Assembly: GCA_949893755.1 (NCBI GenBank) | Contig: CATLCV010000002.1 | Location: forward strand, 1-64,000 | Origin: an uncultured Lachnospiraceae bacterium | GTDB lineage: Bacteria; Bacillota; Clostridia; Lachnospirales; Lachnospiraceae | Reading direction: 5' to 3' | DNA length: 64,000 nt | In this document: in pieces, positions 9,129 through 19,200 of the stretch | Numbering within the stretch: the stretch's first letter is position 1 | Layout: each line of letters opens with the position of its first letter | Translations under genes and position numbers: made by a program | The notes under the pieces: generated by a model | Databases searched by the model: none | Told to the model about the DNA's origin: nothing | The model's input: only the letters and a program-made list of their open reading frames with translations

Positions 9129-9407
9129 TTATTCTTCCTTATACAATGCATAGTAATCGGAATCCAGATTATCCATCATCTGGGTATACCACACTTTTGC
9201 GTCGTCAAGGGCTTTGTTGTAGATGATCGGCGCCATGTTCCGCTCAAATAATTCCAGCAGCTGCATCTGCTCGATCATGCCGATCTCTTCCCCCCGCTCA
9301 TCCAGATAAAACGCCCGGATCTCAGCTTTCAGCTTTTCTTTCTGCGAATCTGACAATCTGATCTGGGAAAGCGGTTCTCTCTTATTTTTTCGTCCGTATA
9401 ATTCCAT
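9129..9407 (-). CDS. DUF2164-like protein
   Basis: IRLSDSQKEKLKAEIRAFYLDERGEEIGMIEQMQLLELFERNMAPIIYNKALDDAKVWY. Confidence 0.7.
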   Translation of the reverse strand: MELYGRKNKREPLSQIRLSDSQKEKLKAEIRAFYLDERGEEIGMIEQMQLLELFERNMAPIIYNKALDDAKVWYTQMMDNLDSDYYALYKEE

Positions 9408-9652
9408 GGCATACCTCCGTTGATTTCACTGCGGTTCCGCATTGCTTTTTCCATGTATGATCCAACCGTCAAAAGGAAATGAAATCTTTGGGCGATCGGA
9501 TCGTATCTATCATAGCAGAAAAACGTTGGCATATCAATCTGTAAAAAATGTACGCTTTGCGGGAACGAACGGAATTTTTGTCAGGAAAAAGTCTGAATCC
9601 TATGTTAAAATATACTCACGTCAAATGAATTTTGCTGTGAATATGGCAATGG

Positions 9653-9694
9653 CCGCACAGGTGGAATCATTTTTAAATTTTTCCAGCTGTGCGG
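9653..9694. repeat. Long imperfect inverted repeat CCGCACAGGTGGAA-(14 nt)-TTCCAGCTGTGCGG
   Basis: 13/14 arm complementarity; member of a dispersed GCTGTGCGGTTGG-containing family. Confidence 0.85.
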
Positions 9695-9756
9695 TTGGAA
9701 ATTTTTTGTCACACCAGAGAACGTGCGTTGTCTAATTAAAGAGGAGGTAAAAATCA

Positions 9757-10608
9757 ATGAATCAAAAAACAGATCAGGAAATACAGACATTGGTCGAACA
9801 GGCGACCGCAGGGGATAAAACGGCCCTGGAAGCGCTCGCCGCAGGCGTGCAGGATATGGTATTCAATCTATCCCTGCGGATGCTCGGCACCTTTGCGGAC
9901 GCGGAGGATGCCGCGCAGGACATTCTGCTGAAAATGATCACGCATCTGTCTTCTTTTCGGGGTGAGAGCGCATTTACAACATGGGTGTTCCGCATCGCGG
10001 TGAATCATCTGAAAAATTATAAAAAGCACATGTTCGCCCGTTTTCCGCTGAGCTTCGAGTATTATGGAGATGACATCGAAAACGGAAAAATCCAGGATGT
10101 GCCGGACCTGACGCAGAATGTGGAAAGGGATCTTCTGGCGGAAGAGCTGAAAATGTCCTGCACCAATGTGATGCTGCAGTGCCTTGATCCGGAAAGCAGA
10201 TGCATTTTTATATTGGGAACCATGTTCCAGCTGGACAGCCGCATTGCAGGGGAGATTCTGGAAATGACCCCGGAGGCGTATCGCCAGCGGCTTTCCCGGG
10301 TACGCAGAAAAATGGCGGACTTTCTTGGGCAGTATTGCGGAGAATACGGCGGCGGCAGATGCAAATGCAAAGACCGGGTGAATTACGCGATCCAAAACCA
10401 CCGGATCCACCCGCTGAAGCTGGACTATACAACAGCTTCGGAAATCCCCGTTCAAACTATCGCAGATGTGAAAAATGCGATGGAAGAAATTGACGGACTT
10501 TCTCAGGATTTTTCATTCTGCAAGCCCTACCGTTCTCCGGAACGCACACGGAATCTGATAAAGGAATTTTTAGATTCCACGCAGCTTTCCGTGGTTCAGA
10601 AGTCATGA
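9757..10608 (+). CDS. RNA polymerase sigma-70 family (ECF-type) factor
   Basis: LRMLGTFADAEDAAQDILLKMITHLSSFRGESAFTTWVFRIAVNHLKNY; ESRCIFILGTMFQLDSRIAGEILEMTPEAYRQRLSRVRRKMADF. Confidence 0.9.
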   Translation: MNQKTDQEIQTLVEQATAGDKTALEALAAGVQDMVFNLSLRMLGTFADAEDAAQDILLKMITHLSSFRGESAFTTWVFRIAVNHLKNYKKHMFARFPLSFEYYGDDIENGKIQDVPDLTQNVERDLLAEELKMSCTNVMLQCLDPESRCIFILGTMFQLDSRIAGEILEMTPEAYRQRLSRVRRKMADFLGQYCGEYGGGRCKCKDRVNYAIQNHRIHPLKLDYTTASEIPVQTIADVKNAMEEIDGLSQDFSFCKPYRSPERTRNLIKEFLDSTQLSVVQKS

Positions 10609-10649
10609 AGGACATACAGATACACAGCTTATAAAGGAGAAGAAAGATA

Positions 10650-11336
10650 ATGAATACACAGTTGATCATGGATTACTTATCGGCGTTGAGCATGAATAAC
10701 AACCGCGAATGGTATCACGCGAACAAGGACGGCTATAAAAAGGCCAATGCCGAATTTGAACATTTACTCCAGACATTGATGCTGGAGATCGGAAGGTTTG
10801 ACAGCAGCATTTTACAGAATGATCCGAAGGACCTGACGTTCAAGCTTGTCAGGGATACCCGTTTCAGCCATGACAAATCGCCTTATAACCCTGCGTTCCG
10901 CGCCCATATCTCCTCTAAGGGCAAGCTGCCGGTTCCAGTCGGATACTATCTGATGATCAAGCCCGGCGATCAGTCCTTTTTGGGCGGCGGCCTGTTTGCG
11001 GATATGTTTAAGGACGCGACCGCGATGGTACGGGATTATATCGCGCAAAACGGCGGGGAATGGGAACGGGTGATCCATGAACCGGAATTTGAACAGCATT
11101 TTACGGTAAAGGGAACGGCATTGAAGAGGGTTCCCGCGGGATATGAGAAGGAGCATCCCCAGGCGGACTATTTAAAGTTTAGGAGCTGGTATCTGGAATA
11201 TCCGCTGAAGGACGAGGAATGGAAGGATGCGGAACAGCTTGTTGCAAAGGCGGCAGACCTTTTCCGGATCATGAAGCCTTTTAATGACTATCTGAACAAG
11301 GCGCTTGCCGGGTTCCAGATGCCGTCGAGACCGTGA
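10650..11336 (+). CDS. DUF2461 family protein
   Basis: NREWYHANKDGYKKANAEFEHL...KDLTFKLVRDTRFSHDKSPYNPAFRAHIS. Confidence 0.85.
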   Translation: MNTQLIMDYLSALSMNNNREWYHANKDGYKKANAEFEHLLQTLMLEIGRFDSSILQNDPKDLTFKLVRDTRFSHDKSPYNPAFRAHISSKGKLPVPVGYYLMIKPGDQSFLGGGLFADMFKDATAMVRDYIAQNGGEWERVIHEPEFEQHFTVKGTALKRVPAGYEKEHPQADYLKFRSWYLEYPLKDEEWKDAEQLVAKAADLFRIMKPFNDYLNKALAGFQMPSRP

Positions 11337-11549
11337 ATACACAGGGCCGGAAAACCTTCGTATATGGGGTTCCGGCCTGTCTGCTTCTGAAAAGGAAATC
11401 ATCTGTCTTTGTTCCAGCAAATCGATCTGCTTCCATGTCCGTGCGTTAACCCCCTTTTAGCAGTAAAAAAAATGTGATATCGGTAATAAGACTTTTGCCG
11501 CCGATGAAACATGGTAATATGAAACCAAAAAAAGAAAGGGGGCATTTTT

Positions 11550-11963
11550 ATGCCAGGGAAAAATTTTATCAGGATTCCCAGTATTTTAATGATAGCCGGA
11601 GGTGCGGTAAGCGTTGTTGTTTATCTGGTTTTTGACGTGCTTTTGGCCTTCGGGACACTGAAAGAGGGGGAAAGTCTTGGATGGCTCGTCGTTGCGCTGG
11701 CGGCGGTCTATACGATTTTTGCCCTGCTGCAGTTCATTGCGGCGGCAAAAGGAATCAAGGGATGCGGCCGAAAAGAGGCCGCGGAGGATCTGAAAAAGTG
11801 GGGAGTCATACTTCTCATCATCTCCATTATCGCGGGATTGTTCAACTGTTACGCTTCCGTATCCCAAGGCGCTTCTGTTGTCTCCGGTGTGATCAGCGCC
11901 GTTTTCAGTCTGGTGCTGCCGGTATTGTATCTTTATGGCGCATCCTTGAATGAAAAAGCATAA
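11550..11963 (+). CDS. Small multi-TM membrane protein
   Basis: Four hydrophobic segments, RBS AAAGGGGG. Confidence 0.6.
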   Translation: MPGKNFIRIPSILMIAGGAVSVVVYLVFDVLLAFGTLKEGESLGWLVVALAAVYTIFALLQFIAAAKGIKGCGRKEAAEDLKKWGVILLIISIIAGLFNCYASVSQGASVVSGVISAVFSLVLPVLYLYGASLNEKA

Positions 11964-12086
11964 AGAGCGTCTATTTTTACCAAAAACAGCTTTTTTTTAC
12001 TGTATACAGCACTTAACGGAACCGTGGTTCTGTGGTATAATAGGAAATTGTGCCGACACACAGGAATGTTACTCAGGAGGACAGAC

Positions 12087-12818
12087 ATGACAACAGCACT
12101 GGTAGATGATTCCAGCAGCGACATCGAACGATTGCACAATGACCTGGCATGCTATTGCCGTGAACACAGCATACATATGAATATCCATACATTTACGGAG
12201 GGAACCGCTCTTTTCCAGTCCATGCAGCAGACCGCCTATGACCTGGTTTTCCTGGACATCTATATGGGGCATACCACCGGGATCCAGATCGCGGACAGGA
12301 TCCGCGAGCTGGACCCCAAGTGCCAGATCATCTTTACCACGGTCAGCGAAGAGCACGCTGTCAGCGCCTACCGGGTCCACGCCCTGGATTACCTGGTCAA
12401 GCCTTACCGCTATGCGGACCTGGCAGACGCGCTGGATCGTTTTGAACAGATCGCGGATAAATTTGCCCGCTATATTGAAATAAAAGAAGGACGCTATTAT
12501 ACACGGATCCTGCTCTCCGATATCCTGTATACGGATTATTCCAACCATTATATCCAGATCCATACGGCAGACTGCGTCATACGTTCCTATATGTCCTTTG
12601 ACGCATTTTTTCCCATGCTGTCCCCTTATTCGAATTTTCTGTGGTGCTACCGGAACTGCATGGTCAATCTGGACCATATCGAATCCTTCGGACAGAAAGA
12701 ATTCCTGCTGAAAAACGGGGAACGCATTCCGATCGCGTCGGCCCGCAGACAGGAGGTCCTGCAGAAATATGCCGACTATGTATTTGACCACTATTCCAAG
12801 GGAGTTGTCCTGCCATGA
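12087..12818 (+). CDS. LytTR-family response regulator (AgrA-like)
   Basis: Receiver ...DLVFLDIYMGHTTGIQIADRIRELDP...YRVHALDYLVKPY and LytTR C-terminus SDILYTDYSNHYIQIHTADCVI; AGGAGG RBS. Confidence 0.92.
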   Translation: MTTALVDDSSSDIERLHNDLACYCREHSIHMNIHTFTEGTALFQSMQQTAYDLVFLDIYMGHTTGIQIADRIRELDPKCQIIFTTVSEEHAVSAYRVHALDYLVKPYRYADLADALDRFEQIADKFARYIEIKEGRYYTRILLSDILYTDYSNHYIQIHTADCVIRSYMSFDAFFPMLSPYSNFLWCYRNCMVNLDHIESFGQKEFLLKNGERIPIASARRQEVLQKYADYVFDHYSKGVVLP

Positions 12819-14146
12819 CACTTGCATATATTATCAATGGCCTGCTTTTTGTCATGCCATGTATCGTGCTGCTTCTTCTTATATTTAAGGATCAGCTGAA
12901 AGCGCCCACGCTCCTTCGGATCTTCACAGGCAGCACCCTGTTTGTGATCTTTTCCTTATGGGGGACTTACATTTATTTCCTGTTCAAAACGCCCCTGCAG
13001 CATCTGCTGCTCTCTGTCCTGTCCATGTTTTCCGGCGTGCTGATCTTCAGCGGCGCATGCAGATATAACTTCTGGCAGAGTCTTTTCATCATCGCGGTCA
13101 TCCGATCCTGCGCTGAGATTGTGCGCTTTTTTTCTTACGAATCCTATTTTCTGCTCAGGGGAGAACTGCCGGAGGAGCCCACTTTAGAGGTCGCGTTTAT
13201 CACAACGCTGCTCACCATCCTGACCTTTCCTGCCGTCCGGCTGTTTTTCCGGGATCTGATGCGGCCGGCCCTGGATTATACGGTATCCCTCTCGGCCTGG
13301 AAGTGGGTCTGGCTGATCCCGTTAAGCAACAGCGCGGTCTATACAGTGGCAGTCGCGCCGGAATATTCCTTCCGCAGCACGCTTACGGAAAATGAATCCT
13401 TTCTGATCCCGCTTTTATGGGCGCTTTTGACCTTCTCCACGCATGCCGTCTTATTGAAAATGATGATCGATGTGAGCAAAAACGCGGTACTGCAGGAAAA
13501 TCTTCATCTGTCGGAGGTCCGGATCGCGGCCCAGCAGAAGCAGATGGAACTGCTGCAGAGCCATATTCTGAAAACCGCACAGTTCCGGCACGACATGCGG
13601 CATCATCTTCTTGCGCTGGAGGGGTTTCTAAATACTCAAGATATGGAAGGACTCCAGGCATATATCCGCCAGTCCGCCGCCCTCTTCCCGGTAGAATCGC
13701 CGAAGGTCTTCTGCGGCAGCGCTGCCGTCAATTCCCTGCTGTGCTATTACATGGAGCAGGCAGAAAAGGATCAGACGAATGTCTCCGCAAAGGTTTCCCT
13801 CCAGGAAACGCTTCCCATTCCGGATGCGGAGCTTTGTATGATCATCGGAAATCTTCTGGAAAACGCGGTGGAAGCATGCCGGCGCATGAAGTCCCGGGAG
13901 CGTTTTTTAGATATGAAGCTGCTGCAGACCTGCAGCTCCATTCTGACGATCCAGGTCTGCAACAGCTATGAGGGAGAGATCCGGCAGATGAAGGACGGCT
14001 CCTTCCTTTCCTCAAAAAGAGAAGATCAGAAGGGCATCGGCCTTTCTTCTGTCCTGAGTATCGCAGAAAAATATAACGGCATTACAAGGATCGAGCATCA
14101 GGACCAGATTTTCAAGATATCAGTAATAATTTCGCAAAATCCGTAG
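12815..14146 (+). CDS. GHKL-type sensor histidine kinase (AgrC-like)
   Basis: ATGA overlap with RR; FRHDMRHHLLALEGFL H-box, N-box IIGNLLENAVEAC, KGIGLSSV. Confidence 0.92.
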   Translation: MTLAYIINGLLFVMPCIVLLLLIFKDQLKAPTLLRIFTGSTLFVIFSLWGTYIYFLFKTPLQHLLLSVLSMFSGVLIFSGACRYNFWQSLFIIAVIRSCAEIVRFFSYESYFLLRGELPEEPTLEVAFITTLLTILTFPAVRLFFRDLMRPALDYTVSLSAWKWVWLIPLSNSAVYTVAVAPEYSFRSTLTENESFLIPLLWALLTFSTHAVLLKMMIDVSKNAVLQENLHLSEVRIAAQQKQMELLQSHILKTAQFRHDMRHHLLALEGFLNTQDMEGLQAYIRQSAALFPVESPKVFCGSAAVNSLLCYYMEQAEKDQTNVSAKVSLQETLPIPDAELCMIIGNLLENAVEACRRMKSRERFLDMKLLQTCSSILTIQVCNSYEGEIRQMKDGSFLSSKREDQKGIGLSSVLSIAEKYNGITRIEHQDQIFKISVIISQNP

Positions 14147-14269
14147 AATTCCTTTTTTTCAATCGTAATTATGCTAGTATAGGTGACATTGAAATACGCG
14201 GCATTAAATAACCCCTGTCCCTCTGTTCTATCCGGGCAGGGGGCTCTTTGGGTACAGGATGGTAAACGA

Positions 14270-16297
14270 ATGAGAAGGGAAAAAAGGAACTACGGAAAAA
14301 AGAGGCAATACATCACCGGCATTGACGGACTGCGGGCGATCGCGGTACTGATGGTACTTGCCTATCACTTAAAGCTGCCCTTTGCAAAGGGAGGGCTACT
14401 CGGTGTCACCATATTTTTTGTGATATCAGGATTTCTGATCACACGCATTTTAGTATCAGAGCTGGAAAGCACCCATACGGTCGATCTGAAAAAATTCTGG
14501 AGCAGGCGAATCCAAAGGCTGCTCCCGGCGGTCCTCACCATGACGTCGATCCTGATCCCCGTGAGCGCCGCATTCAACCGGGTTTTATTTACAAAAGCCT
14601 GTTCCGACCTGCTTTCCGCAGTTTTTTGCTACAATAACTGGCAGCAGATTTTTCGCAGCGTTTCTTATTTTGAGAATGCGGGCATGCCGTCGCCGCTCAC
14701 GCACTGCTGGTCTTTGTCCGTGGAAGCGCAGTTTTACCTGCTGTATCCGCTGCTGCTTATTTTTTTTGCAAAATTTCAGGACTGGAGGAGAATTTCCGCC
14801 TGCGCAACGCTTCTGATGGCGTTCCTTTCTATGGGAGCCATGTGGGTTCTTTTTGACCCCTCCAAGGATCCCAGCCGCGTATATTACGGCACGGATACGA
14901 GAGCATTTTCCCTGCTGTTCGGAGCGTTTTTGGTGTTCCTTATTCAGGACAGGCCGGCAAAACGGAGAAGAAAGGGAACGCGGGCTTCCTGGTCCCCGTG
15001 GGATATCGCAGGCACGGCGGCGCTTTTGGCGCTCTTCTATATGGCGGCGCGGGCAGACGGATCCGGCAGCTTCCTGTACCATGGCGGTCAGGCAATCGCC
15101 TCTGCCTGCGCGGTCCTGGTGATCCTCTCCCTTCTGGATACGGACGGGGTCTTAAGCCGGATCCTGAGCACCGCGCCTTTAAAATGGATCAGCGACCGTT
15201 CCTATGGCATCTATCTCTGGCACTACCCGATCATCCTTCTGGTCAGCGGAGGCAAAAAAGCAGCCTGGTGGATCCATGCTCTGGAAATCCTGCTGACATT
15301 CCTGATGTCCGCCCTGTCATACCGGCTGGTTGAGACACCGGTCCGCAGCGGGATCATTGAAAAAAGCATCTCGATCATCCGGAGCGAACCGGAAACAAGA
15401 CGGGAACGCAGGCTGCAGATCCGGACACTGAAAAGAAGTATCCGGGCCGTGTCCGCAACCCTTGTCCTGGCCGCGGGCGTGCTGCTCTGCGTCTTATTTG
15501 TCCCCCGTGAAAATGCATTGGACCAGATCGAGGAATGGGAACAGCAGGAGAAAAAGGCGCAGGAGATCGCCCAGAGGAAAACACTGGACTTGAAAGAAAC
15601 CGCACGCCGGGATCCGGGGCAGGGCGGCGTGCAGAAAGGCGGGGAGTCCGTGCAGACGGACGCGGCGCAGAAACGTGAGGACGCACAGGCGGACGCGGCG
15701 CAGGCCAAAGGGAAAACGGCGCAGGCGGACACCGTGCAGACCAGCGGGGAGGCAGCTCCTACGGATGAAGAGATCCTGAACGGTCTGAGCCTGCTGCTGA
15801 TCGGGGACTCCGTCGCCATGGGCGCTACGGATGAATTTTACACGGCCTTTCCGTGCGGGATCAGCGACGTTGCCGTGGGAAGGCAGACGACGGAAAGTAT
15901 CGGAATCTATGATGCTTATGTAAATGCGCACGGCTGGAATGGGGACTGCGTAGTCTTTGCCCTTGGCTCCAACGGCCTGCTTTATGATTCTCTGAGCACA
16001 TTGCGCGAAATGCTCGGACCGGACAGGCCCCTTTTCGTGGTCACGGTCAGAGTCCCCTACGTCAGCTGGGAAGGCCCCAACAACCAGGAGGCCCGCGCAT
16101 TTACGGAAGCCGCGGAAAACACCTATCTGATAGACTGGTACGGAATCAGCGAAGGGCACTGGGAATACTTTGCCGGGGACGGGATCCACCTGACCCTGGA
16201 GGGATGCCGGGCCTATATCGATGGGATTAAGGAAGGAGTTTTAGAGGTGTATCGAACGAAAGGAGGAACTGAACATGGGACATATCCACAGACATGA
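14270..16297 (+). CDS. Acyltransferase 3 / OatA-like membrane acyltransferase with C-terminal SGNH domain
   Basis: YITGIDGLRAIAVLMVLAYHL...GVTIFFVISGFLITRIL; C-terminal LLLIGDSVAMGA...GDGIHLTLEGCRAY. Confidence 0.92.
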   Translation: MRREKRNYGKKRQYITGIDGLRAIAVLMVLAYHLKLPFAKGGLLGVTIFFVISGFLITRILVSELESTHTVDLKKFWSRRIQRLLPAVLTMTSILIPVSAAFNRVLFTKACSDLLSAVFCYNNWQQIFRSVSYFENAGMPSPLTHCWSLSVEAQFYLLYPLLLIFFAKFQDWRRISACATLLMAFLSMGAMWVLFDPSKDPSRVYYGTDTRAFSLLFGAFLVFLIQDRPAKRRRKGTRASWSPWDIAGTAALLALFYMAARADGSGSFLYHGGQAIASACAVLVILSLLDTDGVLSRILSTAPLKWISDRSYGIYLWHYPIILLVSGGKKAAWWIHALEILLTFLMSALSYRLVETPVRSGIIEKSISIIRSEPETRRERRLQIRTLKRSIRAVSATLVLAAGVLLCVLFVPRENALDQIEEWEQQEKKAQEIAQRKTLDLKETARRDPGQGGVQKGGESVQTDAAQKREDAQADAAQAKGKTAQADTVQTSGEAAPTDEEILNGLSLLLIGDSVAMGATDEFYTAFPCGISDVAVGRQTTESIGIYDAYVNAHGWNGDCVVFALGSNGLLYDSLSTLREMLGPDRPLFVVTVRVPYVSWEGPNNQEARAFTEAAENTYLIDWYGISEGHWEYFAGDGIHLTLEGCRAYIDGIKEGVLEVYRTKGGTEHGTYPQT

Positions 16298-19200
16298 TCC
16301 AGGCAGTAAGCTGGCCATTTTTTTGTGTCTGGCCATGCTGCTCTGTATTTCTCCCATGCCGGCGGCCGCGGCAGACGGAGACAGCGGACAAAAGCTCTCT
16401 GATATCGTCACATTTGGGCATATCGGGCTTCACTATGCAGGTGAGAACGGCCAGGCCGGGGCAGAAATTCAGGACAACACCCTGATCGAAAAAGGGAAGC
16501 AGCTGATGCTCTATTATACATACGATATTCCGGCAGATAAGATCGGGAGCGTTCAGGCAGATACCGAGTATTATCTGGAAGTCTCTCCCCATCTGGTCCT
16601 GTCCCGGCTGGAACAGGGGTCCCCACTGACCATAGAGACCGACACCGGGCCGGTGCCGTTTGGAAAGATCTATGCCGACGGCTCCCGTGCCTGGGTCACA
16701 TTTGACGCAAAGACAGACGGTTCTGGCAAAACGGTCTTATCAGACTATGACGAACTCAGCAAGGCGTTCTTCTATTTGAACTGCGGACGGGCAGACACCG
16801 TCCCGCCGGGGGAATCCCCAATAGATGGAAACAGCAACCTCTATGCGATGAAATTTGAAAACAAGGAATCGCTCCGGTTCGGCTATGCGGAGAATGAGCC
16901 GGTCGAAGCGAAGGCCCAGGTCAAAAAGGGCGGCGGCCTGACAGACCGGACCATCACCTGGACCATCGACTACACCCCCTGGCAAAATCCTTCCGCAGCG
17001 GATGGGATCGCCATGGACACCCCATTTGAACTGCGGGATACGATAGATGCCGGCCTCCATTCTTACGTTTCGGGCAGTGCGGAAATAGACGGGATGCCAG
17101 TTACGGAATATCCGGCATCCCGGGATGGGATCGACGGTCAGACCGAAGCATATATGATCGCGGAGACTTCCGGAGACGGCGGCAGCACTGTATTGATTTT
17201 CGGCGGCACGAAGCTCAATGCCGGAGCCGCGACGCAGGGAAACCCGGCCCGGCCGGTCCGGATCACATACGAAACATCAATCCGGGATGAGCTGCTCCTG
17301 CCGGGGAACGCGGGAGGCCAAAAGGTTCAGAACCGGGCAGATCTGTTTGCCGGGGCAGACGGTACATTTCACAAGCTGGATATCAGCGGCAGTCACACCG
17401 TGACGATCCCGCAGCCTGTATGGCTTACAAAAACCGGAACCACCACGCGTAAGACGGACGGAACGGGATCTGTGACGGACTGGACGGTAACCTTTATACC
17501 CAATGGTTTTACATTTACGGATGATCACGACCTGACGCTTTACGACCAGCTTCCGGACGGCAGCACGCTGGTCGGCGGCTCGGTGAAGGTCAACGGAACG
17601 CCTGTATCGGAGGATCTCCGTGAGAACAACAGCTTTGACGTATCCGGGCTCAAGGCAGACGGGCAGCCGGTGAGCATTACATATCAGACGGCGGTTCCCG
17701 AGGAAATGTATGAAGCCGGTACCAGCCTGGGAAATAATACTGCCTGGTTTACCTTCGCATACGGACCGAAGGAATACAAGACGCCTGCGGCCTCCACGCC
17801 GGTCGGCAGCGGGGACGGCAGCGGAACACCCGGAACTGCCGTACTGGTAAAAAGCAATGACGGTTATCGGCCATCGGACCGTACAATCTCATGGACTGTG
17901 ACGATCAACCCTCACAAAGCCGATCTGAAAAGCGGTACGTTTACCGACGATCTCCGTACCGTCGGCGGCTGCTGCAGCCTGGCCGGACATGAAAAGGGCC
18001 TGGAGGTGGTGGGCGGAAAGGATGGGATCACAGTTCTCGAGGACGGTTTTCCTGCAGACGATCAGGAGGTAGAATGGGAATACGCCGGTCAGACCATCAC
18101 AGTCAAGGTTAAAAATATAGGCCGCAAAACGATAACGCTTCAATATACTACTAAGGTATGCGACCCCTGCATTTTCGCAAATAATACGTCAAAGAAGCTC
18201 TTTACCAATACCATTTCCACAGAAGATATGATCCTTGGCTCTCAGCCGGATGTCAAGCGCAGTGCAAAGGCCGACAGTACGGCGGAGGTCAGTGCGTCGG
18301 TATTGACGAAAAAAGCGCCGGTCTATGATTATACCTCCAGTATCATGGAGTGGGCCGTGGAAGTGGATGCGGCGGAGCTGCCGATGACAGATGTGGTGCT
18401 GACGGATGTGCTGCCTGACGGTCTGACCTATATCGACGGCTCCTTCGCCGCTGTGCCGGAGCCTCCAGCGGCCTCGGCAAGCGCGGCAGGCCAGGAACTG
18501 ACGATTGAGCTGGGAGACATTTCAGAAAAGACAACGATTGCCTTTAAAACCGATGTTGACCCGGAGAAGGCTGGGTTTTGCAGCGACAGCAGTACGGTCA
18601 GGATCGCAAATACCATTTCGATGGTGGGCAAGGCCGACAGCGTTGCATTTGCGGAGGTTTCCCACCGGGTGGAAAAGAGCTTTGCCAATCACGGCCTGGT
18701 CAAGAGCAGCAGCGCGGATAACCGGCAGGAGCTGATCCGATACGAGGTCCTGGTCAATCCCTTCGGCCTTGTCCTTCCGGAAAATCCCTGCCTTGTGGAT
18801 ACGCTGGACAAGCGGCTTCAGCTGGATCCCGATACGCTTCTGTTTTATAAAGCGGAGCTTTCCGGAACCACAGGAAATGCAGGCGGAAAGCCCGGCTATA
18901 CGAAGGTCGGGGACGCTCAGCCGCTGAAGGTTTCCGGCTATGACCCGGCAGCAAACAGCTTTACGGTACAGCTTCCTATTGCGGCGGGCAGCCGGGATGC
19001 CTATGTACTGGCTTACACGGCAGATATCATGGAGCTGCGGGCAGGCGGCTACAGCAACAGTGTCCGTTTCGACGGCGGCACCGTCCTGCTTGGCGGCAAT
19101 GAGAGTAACAACACTTCCGTCGGCGGGGGCGGAGGCGGCGGGGGCGGTGTGGCCGCGAGAAAGGCATCGGTTACGATTACCAAGACAGACCGGGCGGACC

